DNA of 64,000 nt from JAMHWF01 sp048500255 (GTDB lineage Bacteria; Pseudomonadota; Gammaproteobacteria; Burkholderiales; Burkholderiaceae_C): assembly GCA_048500255.1 (NCBI GenBank), contig JASNYH010000002.1:124001-188000 (forward strand). Direction: 5' to 3'. Position 1 is the stretch's first letter; each line of letters opens with the position of its first letter. The position numbers and the translations under genes were made by a program. The notes under the pieces were generated by a model. The model was not told the DNA's origin. It ran no database searches and saw only the letters and a list, made by a program, of their open reading frames with translations. Below are positions 7,570-14,938 of the stretch, piece after piece.

Positions 7570-9257
7570 CGCTGGATGACGAAGTCGGGCGACAGCGCCG
7601 TCACGATCAGCGCCGCCTTGACGCGCTCGCGCGCGCTGCGCCCGCGCATCGCGTCGAGCATCGCCGTCAGGCGCTCGCGCGTGCCGTCGCTCATGCGCGC
7701 CGAGTACAGCAGCAGATCGAGCCGCTCGACGAGGCGTGCCGGATCGTCGGCCAGCGCTTCCAGCGGCGCATAGTCGAGCACCAGCCGCGCGTTACCGCTG
7801 CCATAGCCGCCGCTGTTGAACAGCGCGGCAAAGAAGTTGAGCGCGCCGACCGCCGACGTCTCCGTCGTGATCTGGAACTCGGGCGCATAGAGGCCCGCCT
7901 GCGCGATCAGGCCCGGCTGCCGGAAGTTGGGCGAATAGAAGTTGAAGACGCTGGGCGACAGCAGCGGGCTCTGGCCGAGGCCGTCGTCGGCGCTGTCGAG
8001 GTGGTGGATCGAGTTGATGCCGTTGGCGCTGCGCGCGCCGAGCGCGCGCAGCACGTGGGCGAAGCGGATCACGGGCTCACGCTGCTTGCCCGCCTGCGTC
8101 TCGCCGGCCGGCGGCACGGTGCGCGCCTCGGCATCGAGCAATACGGCGCGCAGGACGGCGCGCAGGTCGCCGCGCACGCCGCTGCCGTTGTCGGCGAACG
8201 CGGCCGCGACGCGCGCCACGTAGGCCGGGCTCGGGTTGCTCGTGACGAAGCGCTGGATCAGCTGACGGCCGATGAACGGCCCGACGTTGGGGTGGTGGAA
8301 GATGTTGTCGAGCGCGGCGTCGAGATCCGACTCGGGCGTGCCGCCGGCGGGCAGCACGATGCCCTCGAGCAGCTGCTTGCTGCCGCTGGTGTGGTAGGCG
8401 GCGTCGGGCTTCATCGGCTGCGTCCATGCGGCGGGCGCGTTCTCGTCGGCGTGTCGGAACGACGTCGCGTTGGCAAAGGTCCAGCCGGTGAAGGCGCGCG
8501 CGAAGCCCTTGACCACCGCCTCGTCGTAGGTCGGGATCGGCCGGCCCTGCGCGTCGAGCTTCGGCGTGCCATCGGCGTTCAGCTGCACCAGGCCGATCGA
8601 GAACAGCTGCAGCACCTCGCGCGCATAGTTCTCGTTCGGGTGCGTGCCGCGCGTCGGGTCGTCCTTCTCGCTTTGCACCATGTTGAGGTAGTAGCCCATC
8701 GCCGGGTGCAGCGTGACCTCCTCGAGCAGCGTGCGGTAGTTGCCGAACGCGTTGCGGTCGAGCAGGTCCATGTACGACGACATCGCATAGGGCCGCAGGT
8801 CGGGCGCGACGTTGCTGATGACGAAGATCTGCGCCAGCGCGAACGCCATGCGCGCGCGCAGCTGCGCCGGGTCGCGCAGCCACTGCTGCCACACGGCCTC
8901 GTAGCTCATCTCCTCGGTCGCGTAGATCTCCTGCACGCGCGTCGAGGGATCGTCGACGCGCCGCTCCTGGCCGTGCACGTAGTCGACGTGCCGCGCGGCG
9001 GCCGGCATCGCGAACTGCTGGTCGAGCCAGCCGGCGAGGCCGCTCGCCTGCACTTGCCGGATCTGCTCGACCGACGACGTGCCGAACGTGGCCTGCGTCA
9101 GCAGGCGCGCCGCGTCGGTGGTGCTCGGCGTCTCGGCGCTGTTGCCGACCGACGTGCCGCCGCCGCACGACGCCAACAGCAGCAGCGCCGCGAGCGCGCC
9201 GGCCGTCGCCGTGCCGGCGATGCGCCGCCACAGCGGCGCGCGAGCCTCGTCCATCAT
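7566..9257 (-). CDS. DUF1800 family lipoprotein
   Basis: A 563-residue DUF1800 protein with a lipoprotein signal: a hydrophobic stretch ending in LLLASCGGG, where L-A-S-C is a lipobox. Family features are AARLLTQATFGTS near the mature start, the helical LRARMAFALAQIFVISN region and HPNENYAREVLQLFSIGL near 205. DUF1800 and DUF1501 genes are nearly always adjacent, and the proteins presumably work together at the periplasmic face, with no established biochemical role. The start ATG ATG at 9257 follows a good GGAGG. The 4-bp overlap with DUF1501 shows coupling. Confidence 0.88.
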   Translation of the reverse strand: MMDEARAPLWRRIAGTATAGALAALLLLASCGGGTSVGNSAETPSTTDAARLLTQATFGTSSVEQIRQVQASGLAGWLDQQFAMPAAARHVDYVHGQERRVDDPSTRVQEIYATEEMSYEAVWQQWLRDPAQLRARMAFALAQIFVISNVAPDLRPYAMSSYMDLLDRNAFGNYRTLLEEVTLHPAMGYYLNMVQSEKDDPTRGTHPNENYAREVLQLFSIGLVQLNADGTPKLDAQGRPIPTYDEAVVKGFARAFTGWTFANATSFRHADENAPAAWTQPMKPDAAYHTSGSKQLLEGIVLPAGGTPESDLDAALDNIFHHPNVGPFIGRQLIQRFVTSNPSPAYVARVAAAFADNGSGVRGDLRAVLRAVLLDAEARTVPPAGETQAGKQREPVIRFAHVLRALGARSANGINSIHHLDSADDGLGQSPLLSPSVFNFYSPNFRQPGLIAQAGLYAPEFQITTETSAVGALNFFAALFNSGGYGSGNARLVLDYAPLEALADDPARLVERLDLLLYSARMSDGTRERLTAMLDAMRGRSARERVKAALIVTALSPDFVIQR

Positions 9258-9391
9258 GCGACCTCCCCCGAGCCAGAGTGCAGCGGCATGGCGCGAGGCG
9301 CCCGCCGCCGTTCGATTCGGACTCAGTCTAGAAGCGCGCAGTCGTCACGCGCTGCTCGCGTTGGTGACCCGGCGTAACGGCAGCGCCGCTC

Positions 9392-10381
9392 TCAGATCAC
9401 CTTGGCACGCATGAGATCGTTCGAGTTGAGCGCACCGACCAGGCGGCCGGCGGCATCGACGACGAGCAGGCTGGTGATGCGATGTTCTTCCATCAGGTCG
9501 GCCGCCTCGACGGCGAGCGCGTCGTCGCGCACGGTGCGCGCGCCGCGGTGCATCACGTCACCGGCGGCGAGCGCACGCAGGTCGCGGCCCTTCTCGATCA
9601 GGCGGCGCAGGTCGCCGTCGGTGAAGATGCCGAGCACTGCGCCGCCGGCGTCGGTGACGGCCGTGGCGCCCAGGCCCTTGTCCGTCATCTCGCGCATCAT
9701 GTCGATGAAGGGCGTGTCGGGGCCGACGGCCGGCACTTCGGCGCCGGCGCGCATCACGTCGCGCACGTGCGTGAGCAGCTTGCGCCCGAGCGCGCCGCCG
9801 GGGTGCGAGCGCGCGAAGTCCTCCTCACGAAAGCCGCGCGCATCGAGCAGCGCCACGGCCAGCGCGTCGCCCAGCGCCATCTGCGCCGTCGTGCTCGCGG
9901 TCGGCGCCAGGTTCAGCGGACACGCTTCCTGGTCGACTGCCGTCGACAGCACGAGGTCGGCATGCCGCGCCAGCGTCGACTCGGCGCGCCCCGTCATCGC
10001 GACGAGGCGCACGCCCAGGCGCTTCAACACCGGCACGATGGCGGCGATCTCGTCGCTCTCGCCCGAGTTCGACAGCGCGAGCACGACGTCGCCCGGCGTC
10101 ACCATGCCGAGGTCGCCGTGGCTGGCCTCGCCGGCGTGCACGAACAGCGCCGGCGTGCCGGTCGACGCCAGCGTCGCCGCGATCTTGCGGCCGACGTGGC
10201 CGCTCTTGCCCATGCCGACGACGACGACGCGCCCGCCGCAGTCGAGGATGGTCTCGACGGCGCGCACGAAGGCGTCGCCCTGGCGCGCCTTCAGGCCGAG
10301 CAGCGCCTGCGCCTCGATGTCGAGCGTGCGCTGCGCCAGCGCAAGCACGCGCTCGGGGTCGGTCGGCGGTCTGTGAGTCAC
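9392..10381 (-). CDS. kdsD: arabinose-5-phosphate isomerase (KdsD/KpsF family)
   Basis: KdsD converts ribulose-5-phosphate to arabinose-5-phosphate, the first committed step to Kdo. The 329-residue protein has the SIS domain (about 40-180) with VVVVGMGKSGHVGRKIAATL and LALSNSGESDE, followed by two CBS domains (about 205-329, with DVMRAGAEVPAV and MEEHRITSLLVVD). Length and layout match E. coli KdsD (328). The start is a GTG at 10381; an upstream in-frame Met would add unrelated sequence. It is divergent from the Kef-type transporter. The next gene on its strand is DUF1800 after 134 bp, so it may be co-transcribed with the kdsC-lptC block or separate from it. Confidence 0.93.
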   Translation of the reverse strand: MTHRPPTDPERVLALAQRTLDIEAQALLGLKARQGDAFVRAVETILDCGGRVVVVGMGKSGHVGRKIAATLASTGTPALFVHAGEASHGDLGMVTPGDVVLALSNSGESDEIAAIVPVLKRLGVRLVAMTGRAESTLARHADLVLSTAVDQEACPLNLAPTASTTAQMALGDALAVALLDARGFREEDFARSHPGGALGRKLLTHVRDVMRAGAEVPAVGPDTPFIDMMREMTDKGLGATAVTDAGGAVLGIFTDGDLRRLIEKGRDLRALAAGDVMHRGARTVRDDALAVEAADLMEEHRITSLLVVDAAGRLVGALNSNDLMRAKVI

Positions 10382-10486
10382 GTTGCGGCGGCTCGCGCGT
10401 GCGGGCGTCCAGTACGATCGACCCATTCTAGGCGCGCGCATCGCGTTCGGCGGCGTTGTCGGACGCGCCGGCGCTCTCTGTCGTCG

Positions 10487-12487
10487 ATGGCCACCACGCT
10501 CGATCTCGTCCTGCTCTACCTCATCGCCGCGGTCGCCGGCGTGGCGCTGTTCCGCACGCTCAAGCTGCCGCCGATGCTCGGCTACCTCGTCGTCGGCGTG
10601 CTGATCGGCCCCAACGCGCTGGCACTCGCCGGCGACTCGGGCGGCGTGCGCTACCTGGCGGAGTTCGGCGTCGTGTTTCTGATGTTCGCCATCGGCCTCG
10701 AGTTCAACCTGCCGAAGCTGCGCAGCATGCGCACGCTGGTGTTCGGGCTCGGTCTGTCGCAGGTGTCGATCACGATCGCCGGCACGGTGGCGGGCCACCT
10801 CCTGCTGATCTGGCTGTACGGCTTCACGGCGCGGCCATGGGAGCTGTCGTGGCAGGGCGCCGTCGTGCTCGGCAGCGCGATCGCGATGTCGAGCACGGCG
10901 ATCGTCGCCAAGATGATGGCCGAGCGGCTCGAGGTCGAAACCGAGCACGGGCGGCGCGTGCTCGGCGTGCTGCTGTTCCAGGACCTCGCCGTCGTGCCGC
11001 TTCTCGTGCTGATCCCGGCACTCGCGGGCAACGGGGAGGCCCTCGGCCCGGCACTCGGCGTCGCTTTGCTGAAGGCCGCGGCGCTGCTCGCCTTGCTGCT
11101 GCTCGGTGGCCAGAAGCTGATGCGCTGGTGGTTGACGATCGTCGCGCGCCGCAAGAGCGAAGAGCTGTTCGTGCTCAACCTGTTGCTCGTGACGCTCGGG
11201 CTGGCCTGGCTGACCGAGCACGCCGGCCTGTCGCTGGCGCTCGGCGCCTTCGTCGCCGGCATGCTGATCGCCGAGACGGAATACAAACATCAGGTGGCGA
11301 CCGACATCCGGCCGTTCCACGACGTGCTGCTGGGCCTGTTCTTCATCACGATCGGCATGCGCCTGGACTGGCGTCCGCTGCTCGACCAATGGGGGCTCGT
11401 GCTGGTGCTCACGCTGCTGCCCGTGTTCGTCAAGTTCGTGCTGATCGCAGCGCTGGCGCGGCTGTTCCGTGCGCCGCCGGGCGTCGCGCTGCGCACGGGC
11501 CTGTATCTCGCGCAGGCGGGCGAGTTCGGCTTCGTGCTGCTGACGCTGGGCGCGCAGCACGCGCTGATCGATGCCAAGTGGGTCAGCCCGGTGCTCGCAA
11601 GCATGGTGCTTTCGATGCTGGCGACGCCGTTCATCATCATGTGGAGCGACCGCATCGTGATGCGTCTGTCGGCCAGCGACTGGATGCTGCAGTCGGTGCA
11701 GCTGACGACGATCGCGCGCCGCTCGATCCGCAGCGAGGCGCACGTCATCATCTGCGGCTACGGGCGCAGCGGCCAGAACCTGGCTCGCCTGCTCGAGCGC
11801 GAGCAGATCCCCTACATGGCGCTCGACCTCGACCCCGACCGCGTGCGACAGGCCGCCGCCGCCGGCCAGAGCGTCGTGTTCGGCGACGCGGCGCGGCTGC
11901 AGAGCCTGATGGCCGCCGGCCTGGCGCGCGCCAGCGCCGTCGTCGTCAGCTACCCCGACACGCCATCGGCGCTGAAGATCCTGCACCTGGTGCAGGAGCA
12001 TGCGCCGCGCGTGCCCGTCATCGTGCGCACGATCGACGACGCCGATCTCGAGCGGTTGCGCGCGGCCGGCGCGGCCGAAGTCGTGCCCGAGGCGATCGAA
12101 GGCTCGCTGATGCTGGCCAGCCACGCCCTGGCGCTGGTCGGCGTGCCGATGCGGCGGGTGATCCGCCTGACGCGCGACGCGCGCGACGCGCGCTACGGGC
12201 TGCTGCGCGGCTACTTCCACGGCGCCGACGACGACACCGTCGAGGAGCGCCATCAAGCCCGGCTGCACAGCGTGAGCCTGCCGTCCGGCGCGTCGACGCT
12301 CGGCCGGCGCCTGGGCGACCTTGCGCTGCACGCCGTGGGCGTCACCGTGGTGTCGATCCGAACCGCCGCCGGCGCCGTGATGAACCCCGACGACTCGCGC
12401 GTGCTGGCGGCCGGCGACACGCTGGTGCTGTCGGGCCTGCCCGAGCCGCTGGCGCTGGCCGAGGGCAAACTGCTCGGCACGCGGTGA
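10487..12487 (+). CDS. monovalent cation:proton antiporter-2 (Kef-type) with RCK/TrkA domains
   Basis: A 666-residue inner-membrane CPA2 transporter. About 12 membrane segments occupy residues 1-385, including GYLVVGVLIGPNALAL, GVVFLMFAIGLEF, LFQDLAVVPLLVLIP and GAFVAGMLIAETEY. Next come a TrkA-N/RCK nucleotide-binding domain (HVIICGYGRSGQNLARLLE, near 420-438) and a C-terminal TrkA-C domain. It belongs with KefB/KefC/YbaL proteins that export K+ or other cations in exchange for protons, under nucleotide or glutathione control. The ATG at 10487 precedes the first membrane helix; the open frame continues upstream but only as antisense of kdsD. No KefF/KefG ancillary subunit is nearby. Confidence 0.9.
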   Translation: MATTLDLVLLYLIAAVAGVALFRTLKLPPMLGYLVVGVLIGPNALALAGDSGGVRYLAEFGVVFLMFAIGLEFNLPKLRSMRTLVFGLGLSQVSITIAGTVAGHLLLIWLYGFTARPWELSWQGAVVLGSAIAMSSTAIVAKMMAERLEVETEHGRRVLGVLLFQDLAVVPLLVLIPALAGNGEALGPALGVALLKAAALLALLLLGGQKLMRWWLTIVARRKSEELFVLNLLLVTLGLAWLTEHAGLSLALGAFVAGMLIAETEYKHQVATDIRPFHDVLLGLFFITIGMRLDWRPLLDQWGLVLVLTLLPVFVKFVLIAALARLFRAPPGVALRTGLYLAQAGEFGFVLLTLGAQHALIDAKWVSPVLASMVLSMLATPFIIMWSDRIVMRLSASDWMLQSVQLTTIARRSIRSEAHVIICGYGRSGQNLARLLEREQIPYMALDLDPDRVRQAAAAGQSVVFGDAARLQSLMAAGLARASAVVVSYPDTPSALKILHLVQEHAPRVPVIVRTIDDADLERLRAAGAAEVVPEAIEGSLMLASHALALVGVPMRRVIRLTRDARDARYGLLRGYFHGADDDTVEERHQARLHSVSLPSGASTLGRRLGDLALHAVGVTVVSIRTAAGAVMNPDDSRVLAAGDTLVLSGLPEPLALAEGKLLGTR

Positions 12488-12527
12488 GACGACGAAGGTG
12501 ATCCCGAACGACGACGCGAGGCCTGCC

Positions 12528-13085
12528 ATGTCCGACCCCGACACCGACGATCCGCGCGAATTCATCCGCCGCCACATCCGCACCGTGCCCGACTGGCCGA
12601 CGGCCGGTGTGCAGTTCCGCGACATCACGCCGCTGCTGCAGAGCCCGAAGGCGTTTCGCGTGCTGATCGACCAGTTCGTGCACCGCTACTTCGACGTGCG
12701 CCCGAGCGCGATCGCCGGGCTCGACGCGCGCGGCTTCATCATCGGCTCGGTGCTCGCCTACGAGCTCAACGTCGGCTTCGTGCCGATCCGCAAGAAGGGC
12801 AAGCTGCCGTTCACGACGCTGGCAGAAACGTACGAGCTCGAGTACGGCAGCGCCACCGTCGAGTTGCACACCGACGCCGTGCGCGCGGGCGAGCGCGTCG
12901 TGCTGATCGACGACCTGATCGCCACCGGCGGCACGATGATGGCCGGCAAGCGCCTGCTCGAACGGCTCGGCGCCGTCGTCATCGAGGGCGCGGCGATCGT
13001 CGAGCTGCCCGAGCTCGGTGGCGGCGACAAGCTGCGCGCCGCGGGCCTGGCGGTGCACACGCTGGTGCAGTTTGCCGGCCACTGA
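12528..13085 (+). CDS. apt: adenine phosphoribosyltransferase
   Basis: Apt salvages adenine with PRPP to give AMP in the cytoplasm. The 185-residue protein has the type I PRTase PRPP loop VVLIDDLIATGGTMMAG (about 124-140), the adenine-pocket DITPLLQSPKAF and the conserved GLDARGFIIGSVLAYELNVG. Length equals E. coli Apt (183). The ATG at 12528, with GAGG seven bases upstream, is preferred over a GTG at 12498 that would add ten residues without family similarity. It follows the Kef transporter by 40 bp and may be in the same transcript. Confidence 0.95.
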   Translation: MSDPDTDDPREFIRRHIRTVPDWPTAGVQFRDITPLLQSPKAFRVLIDQFVHRYFDVRPSAIAGLDARGFIIGSVLAYELNVGFVPIRKKGKLPFTTLAETYELEYGSATVELHTDAVRAGERVVLIDDLIATGGTMMAGKRLLERLGAVVIEGAAIVELPELGGGDKLRAAGLAVHTLVQFAGH

Positions 13086-13101
13086 GCGCAGGGAGCGCTC
13101 A
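13083..13101. terminator. hairpin joining two convergent stop codons
   Basis: A perfect 7-bp stem, TGAGCGC (13083-13089) with GCGCTCA (13095-13101), and a 5-base loop. The outer bases of each arm are the apt stop codon and the stop codon of the convergent cNMP-binding gene. There is no T-run, so any terminator activity would be weak or need Rho. Confidence 0.4.
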
Positions 13102-13563
13102 GGCCATCGGCATCTGCCGCGCCAGCGTGGCGCGCATGCGCACCGCCATCACGGCGCCGGCGGCGCGCAGCACCTCGAGCGCGATCGCGGGCACGCGCTG
13201 CGCCAGTTCTTCGACGCGCGGGCCGCGCAGCGCCCAGACGACGCACGGCGTCATCGTCTCGACGTTGGCGCCACGCGGGCCATCGACGAACAGGCTCAGC
13301 TCGCCGACGACGGCACCGGGGCGCAGGATCGCGATGCGCGTGCCCTGCGGCGCGCCGGTCGCATAGACCTGCAGGCTGCCCTGCTCGAGCAGGTACATGG
13401 CGCGGTCACCCTCGCCCTGGCGGATCAGCAGGTCGCCGGCGCGCAGTTCGTGGCGCGAGAGGTACTGGCCGAGCAGGCGCCACTGCTCCATGTTCAGCCG
13501 TGGGCGGAACGCGTCTTCGGCGTTGAGCGTCTGCACGGCGGCGATCAGTGCACTGATATCCAT
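13099..13563 (-). CDS. cyclic nucleotide-binding domain protein without DNA-binding domain
   Basis: A 154-residue protein that is essentially one Crp-type cNMP-binding fold. It shows LLGQYLSRHELRAGDLLIRQGE, AMYLLEQGSLQVYA and the phosphate-binding-cassette-like PGAVVGELSLFVDGPRGANVE near 95-115. Residues after about 120 form a helix, but there is no helix-turn-helix, so it is not a Crp/Fnr transcription factor. It probably senses a nucleotide or acts as a partner subunit, role unknown. The ATG at 13563 is chosen because the sequence upstream of it is non-family; the frame could open at 13599. Confidence 0.8.
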   Translation of the reverse strand: MDISALIAAVQTLNAEDAFRPRLNMEQWRLLGQYLSRHELRAGDLLIRQGEGDRAMYLLEQGSLQVYATGAPQGTRIAILRPGAVVGELSLFVDGPRGANVETMTPCVVWALRGPRVEELAQRVPAIALEVLRAAGAVMAVRMRATLARQMPMA

Positions 13564-13596
13564 GCTCGGGATTATCGAGAGCGTTGGGGCGCCGGA

Positions 13597-13630
13597 CAAT
13601 CGCCGACTTCGGGGTCGGCGTCGCCGATTG
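13597..13630. repeat. clustered TCGCCGA/TCGGCG inverted repeats in divergent promoter region
   Basis: TCGCCGA occurs at 13600-13606 and 13621-13627 with the inverted TCGGCG at 13615-13620. CAATC (13597-13601) and GATTG (13626-13630) extend the pairing. The site lies between the cNMP gene and the metal-efflux operon, where an operator would be expected. No regulator gene is adjacent to read it. Confidence 0.35.
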
Positions 13631-13834
13631 CGGCGGGCTCCGGCGTGCGCGACCTCGATCCCTTCGCCTTCGCTACATGTCGACCGCCACCACGGCGAGT
13701 TCGGCCGACCCGTGGCGTTTGATTCATCGCAACCAAGCCGGATCGCTTGGGTGGGAACCTCCGCGTTCAGCGCCCGTTCAGGCTCGCAAGGCTATGTTTC
13801 GAAGCGCCTCTTCCCATCCCGTCGGCAATCAACC

Positions 13835-14929
13835 ATGCCCATTCGTCGCTGGAGTACCCGGTTCTTCGTCTTGGCGCTGGGACTTGCGATGCTGCGTCCC
13901 GGCCTGGCCGGCGACGAGAGAACCGCTTCGCTCCCGGTCAGCCAGTTCGCCGCGGCAGGCCTTCGAACCGTGCCGGTCCGACCTGCGTCGGCAAAGTGGC
14001 TTACTCACCTGCCAGCGCACGTTCAGGTTCCCAACGCTCAGCAGCGCTTCGTCGCCGCGCCCCTGGGCGGGCTGGTGACTGCCGTGCTGGTCGGCGTCGG
14101 GGAGCCGGTGAAGGAAGGCCAGGTGATGGCGCGCTTGGTCAGCCCTCAACTGCTCGAGCTGCAGCGCGAGCTGGCACAAGCCGCCGCCGAGCGAGAGCGC
14201 ACGCAACAGGCGCTCGCACGAGACGAGCGCCTGCTGGCCGAAGGCCTCGTCGCCGCGTCGCGCGTCGAGGCCAGCCGCGCCGCCGACCGGCACGCAGCGG
14301 CAGCGCTTGCAGAGAAACGCGGCCTGCTCGCCCTCACCGGCGCGCGCCCAGGCCGCGCGGGCGATCTCGCCGTGATCGCGCCGATGCACGGCGTGGTGCT
14401 GGCCCAGTCGACCCGGGCGGGCGAGCGAGTCGAACCTGCCACCGTGCTATTCCACGTCGCCAGGCTGGATTCGCTCGAGCTCGAGATCGAGCTGCCGCTC
14501 GCGGCGGCCGCACGAATCGCGATCGGGGCCGCCGTGAGCGTGCCACGGTCGGGTGCGCATGGCGCGGTCGTCGCGATCGGCCGCACCGTCACCGACGGAC
14601 AGACGCTGAAGGTGCGCGCGCGGATGACGACCGGTCTTGCCGGGCTGACCCCTGGCCAGCATGTCGAAGCCGACATCGAGGCACACAATGCCAGCGCCGC
14701 GGCGCCGCTCTGGCTGGTCCCGAGCAGTGCACTCGTTCGCCTGGGCAAGGGAGGCGCGCAGGCAGCCGTCTTCGCGCAGCGGGGCGAAGAGTACCTTGCG
14801 GTGGCAGTGCAGCTCGTCGGCGAATCCGGCTCCGACCTGGTCATCGAGGCGCCCCTGCGGGAGAACGAGGCGGTCGTCAGCGACGGCGCAAGTCAACTGA
14901 AGGCGGCGCTGGCCGGCCTTGGCAAGTGA
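13835..14929 (+). CDS. periplasmic adaptor of heavy-metal RND efflux (CzcB/CusB family)
   Basis: A membrane-fusion protein of 364 residues that links the inner-membrane pump to the outer-membrane channel. The signal peptide occupies about residues 1-25 (FFVLALGLAMLRPGLAG). The lipoyl half-motif follows (APLGGLVTAVLVGVGEPVKEGQ), then an alpha-hairpin rich in Ala/Glu/Arg (about 105-160), the second lipoyl half (VIAPMHGVVLAQSTRAGERV) and beta-barrel and membrane-proximal domains. The ATG at 13835 puts the signal peptide first; no good Shine-Dalgarno is seen. It heads a four-gene operon and ends 9 bp before the pump. No Met/His-rich metal motif is evident at its N-terminus, so substrate is open. 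Confidence 0.88.
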   Translation: MPIRRWSTRFFVLALGLAMLRPGLAGDERTASLPVSQFAAAGLRTVPVRPASAKWLTHLPAHVQVPNAQQRFVAAPLGGLVTAVLVGVGEPVKEGQVMARLVSPQLLELQRELAQAAAERERTQQALARDERLLAEGLVAASRVEASRAADRHAAAALAEKRGLLALTGARPGRAGDLAVIAPMHGVVLAQSTRAGERVEPATVLFHVARLDSLELEIELPLAAAARIAIGAAVSVPRSGAHGAVVAIGRTVTDGQTLKVRARMTTGLAGLTPGQHVEADIEAHNASAAAPLWLVPSSALVRLGKGGAQAAVFAQRGEEYLAVAVQLVGESGSDLVIEAPLRENEAVVSDGASQLKAALAGLGK

Positions 14930-14938
14930 GTTCGTTCG

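Noticed and set aside
12498..12527. Upstream GTG start for apt
   Set aside because: Adds ten residues without similarity; the ATG at 12528 has a better ribosome site and the normal length.
13099..13563. Crp/Fnr transcription factor
   Set aside because: Only the nucleotide-binding fold is present; the helix-turn-helix is missing and there is no room for it.
13397..13834. N-terminal extension of the adaptor gene
   Set aside because: The extra residues overlap the antisense of the cNMP-binding gene and have no domain; a proper signal peptide starts at 13835.
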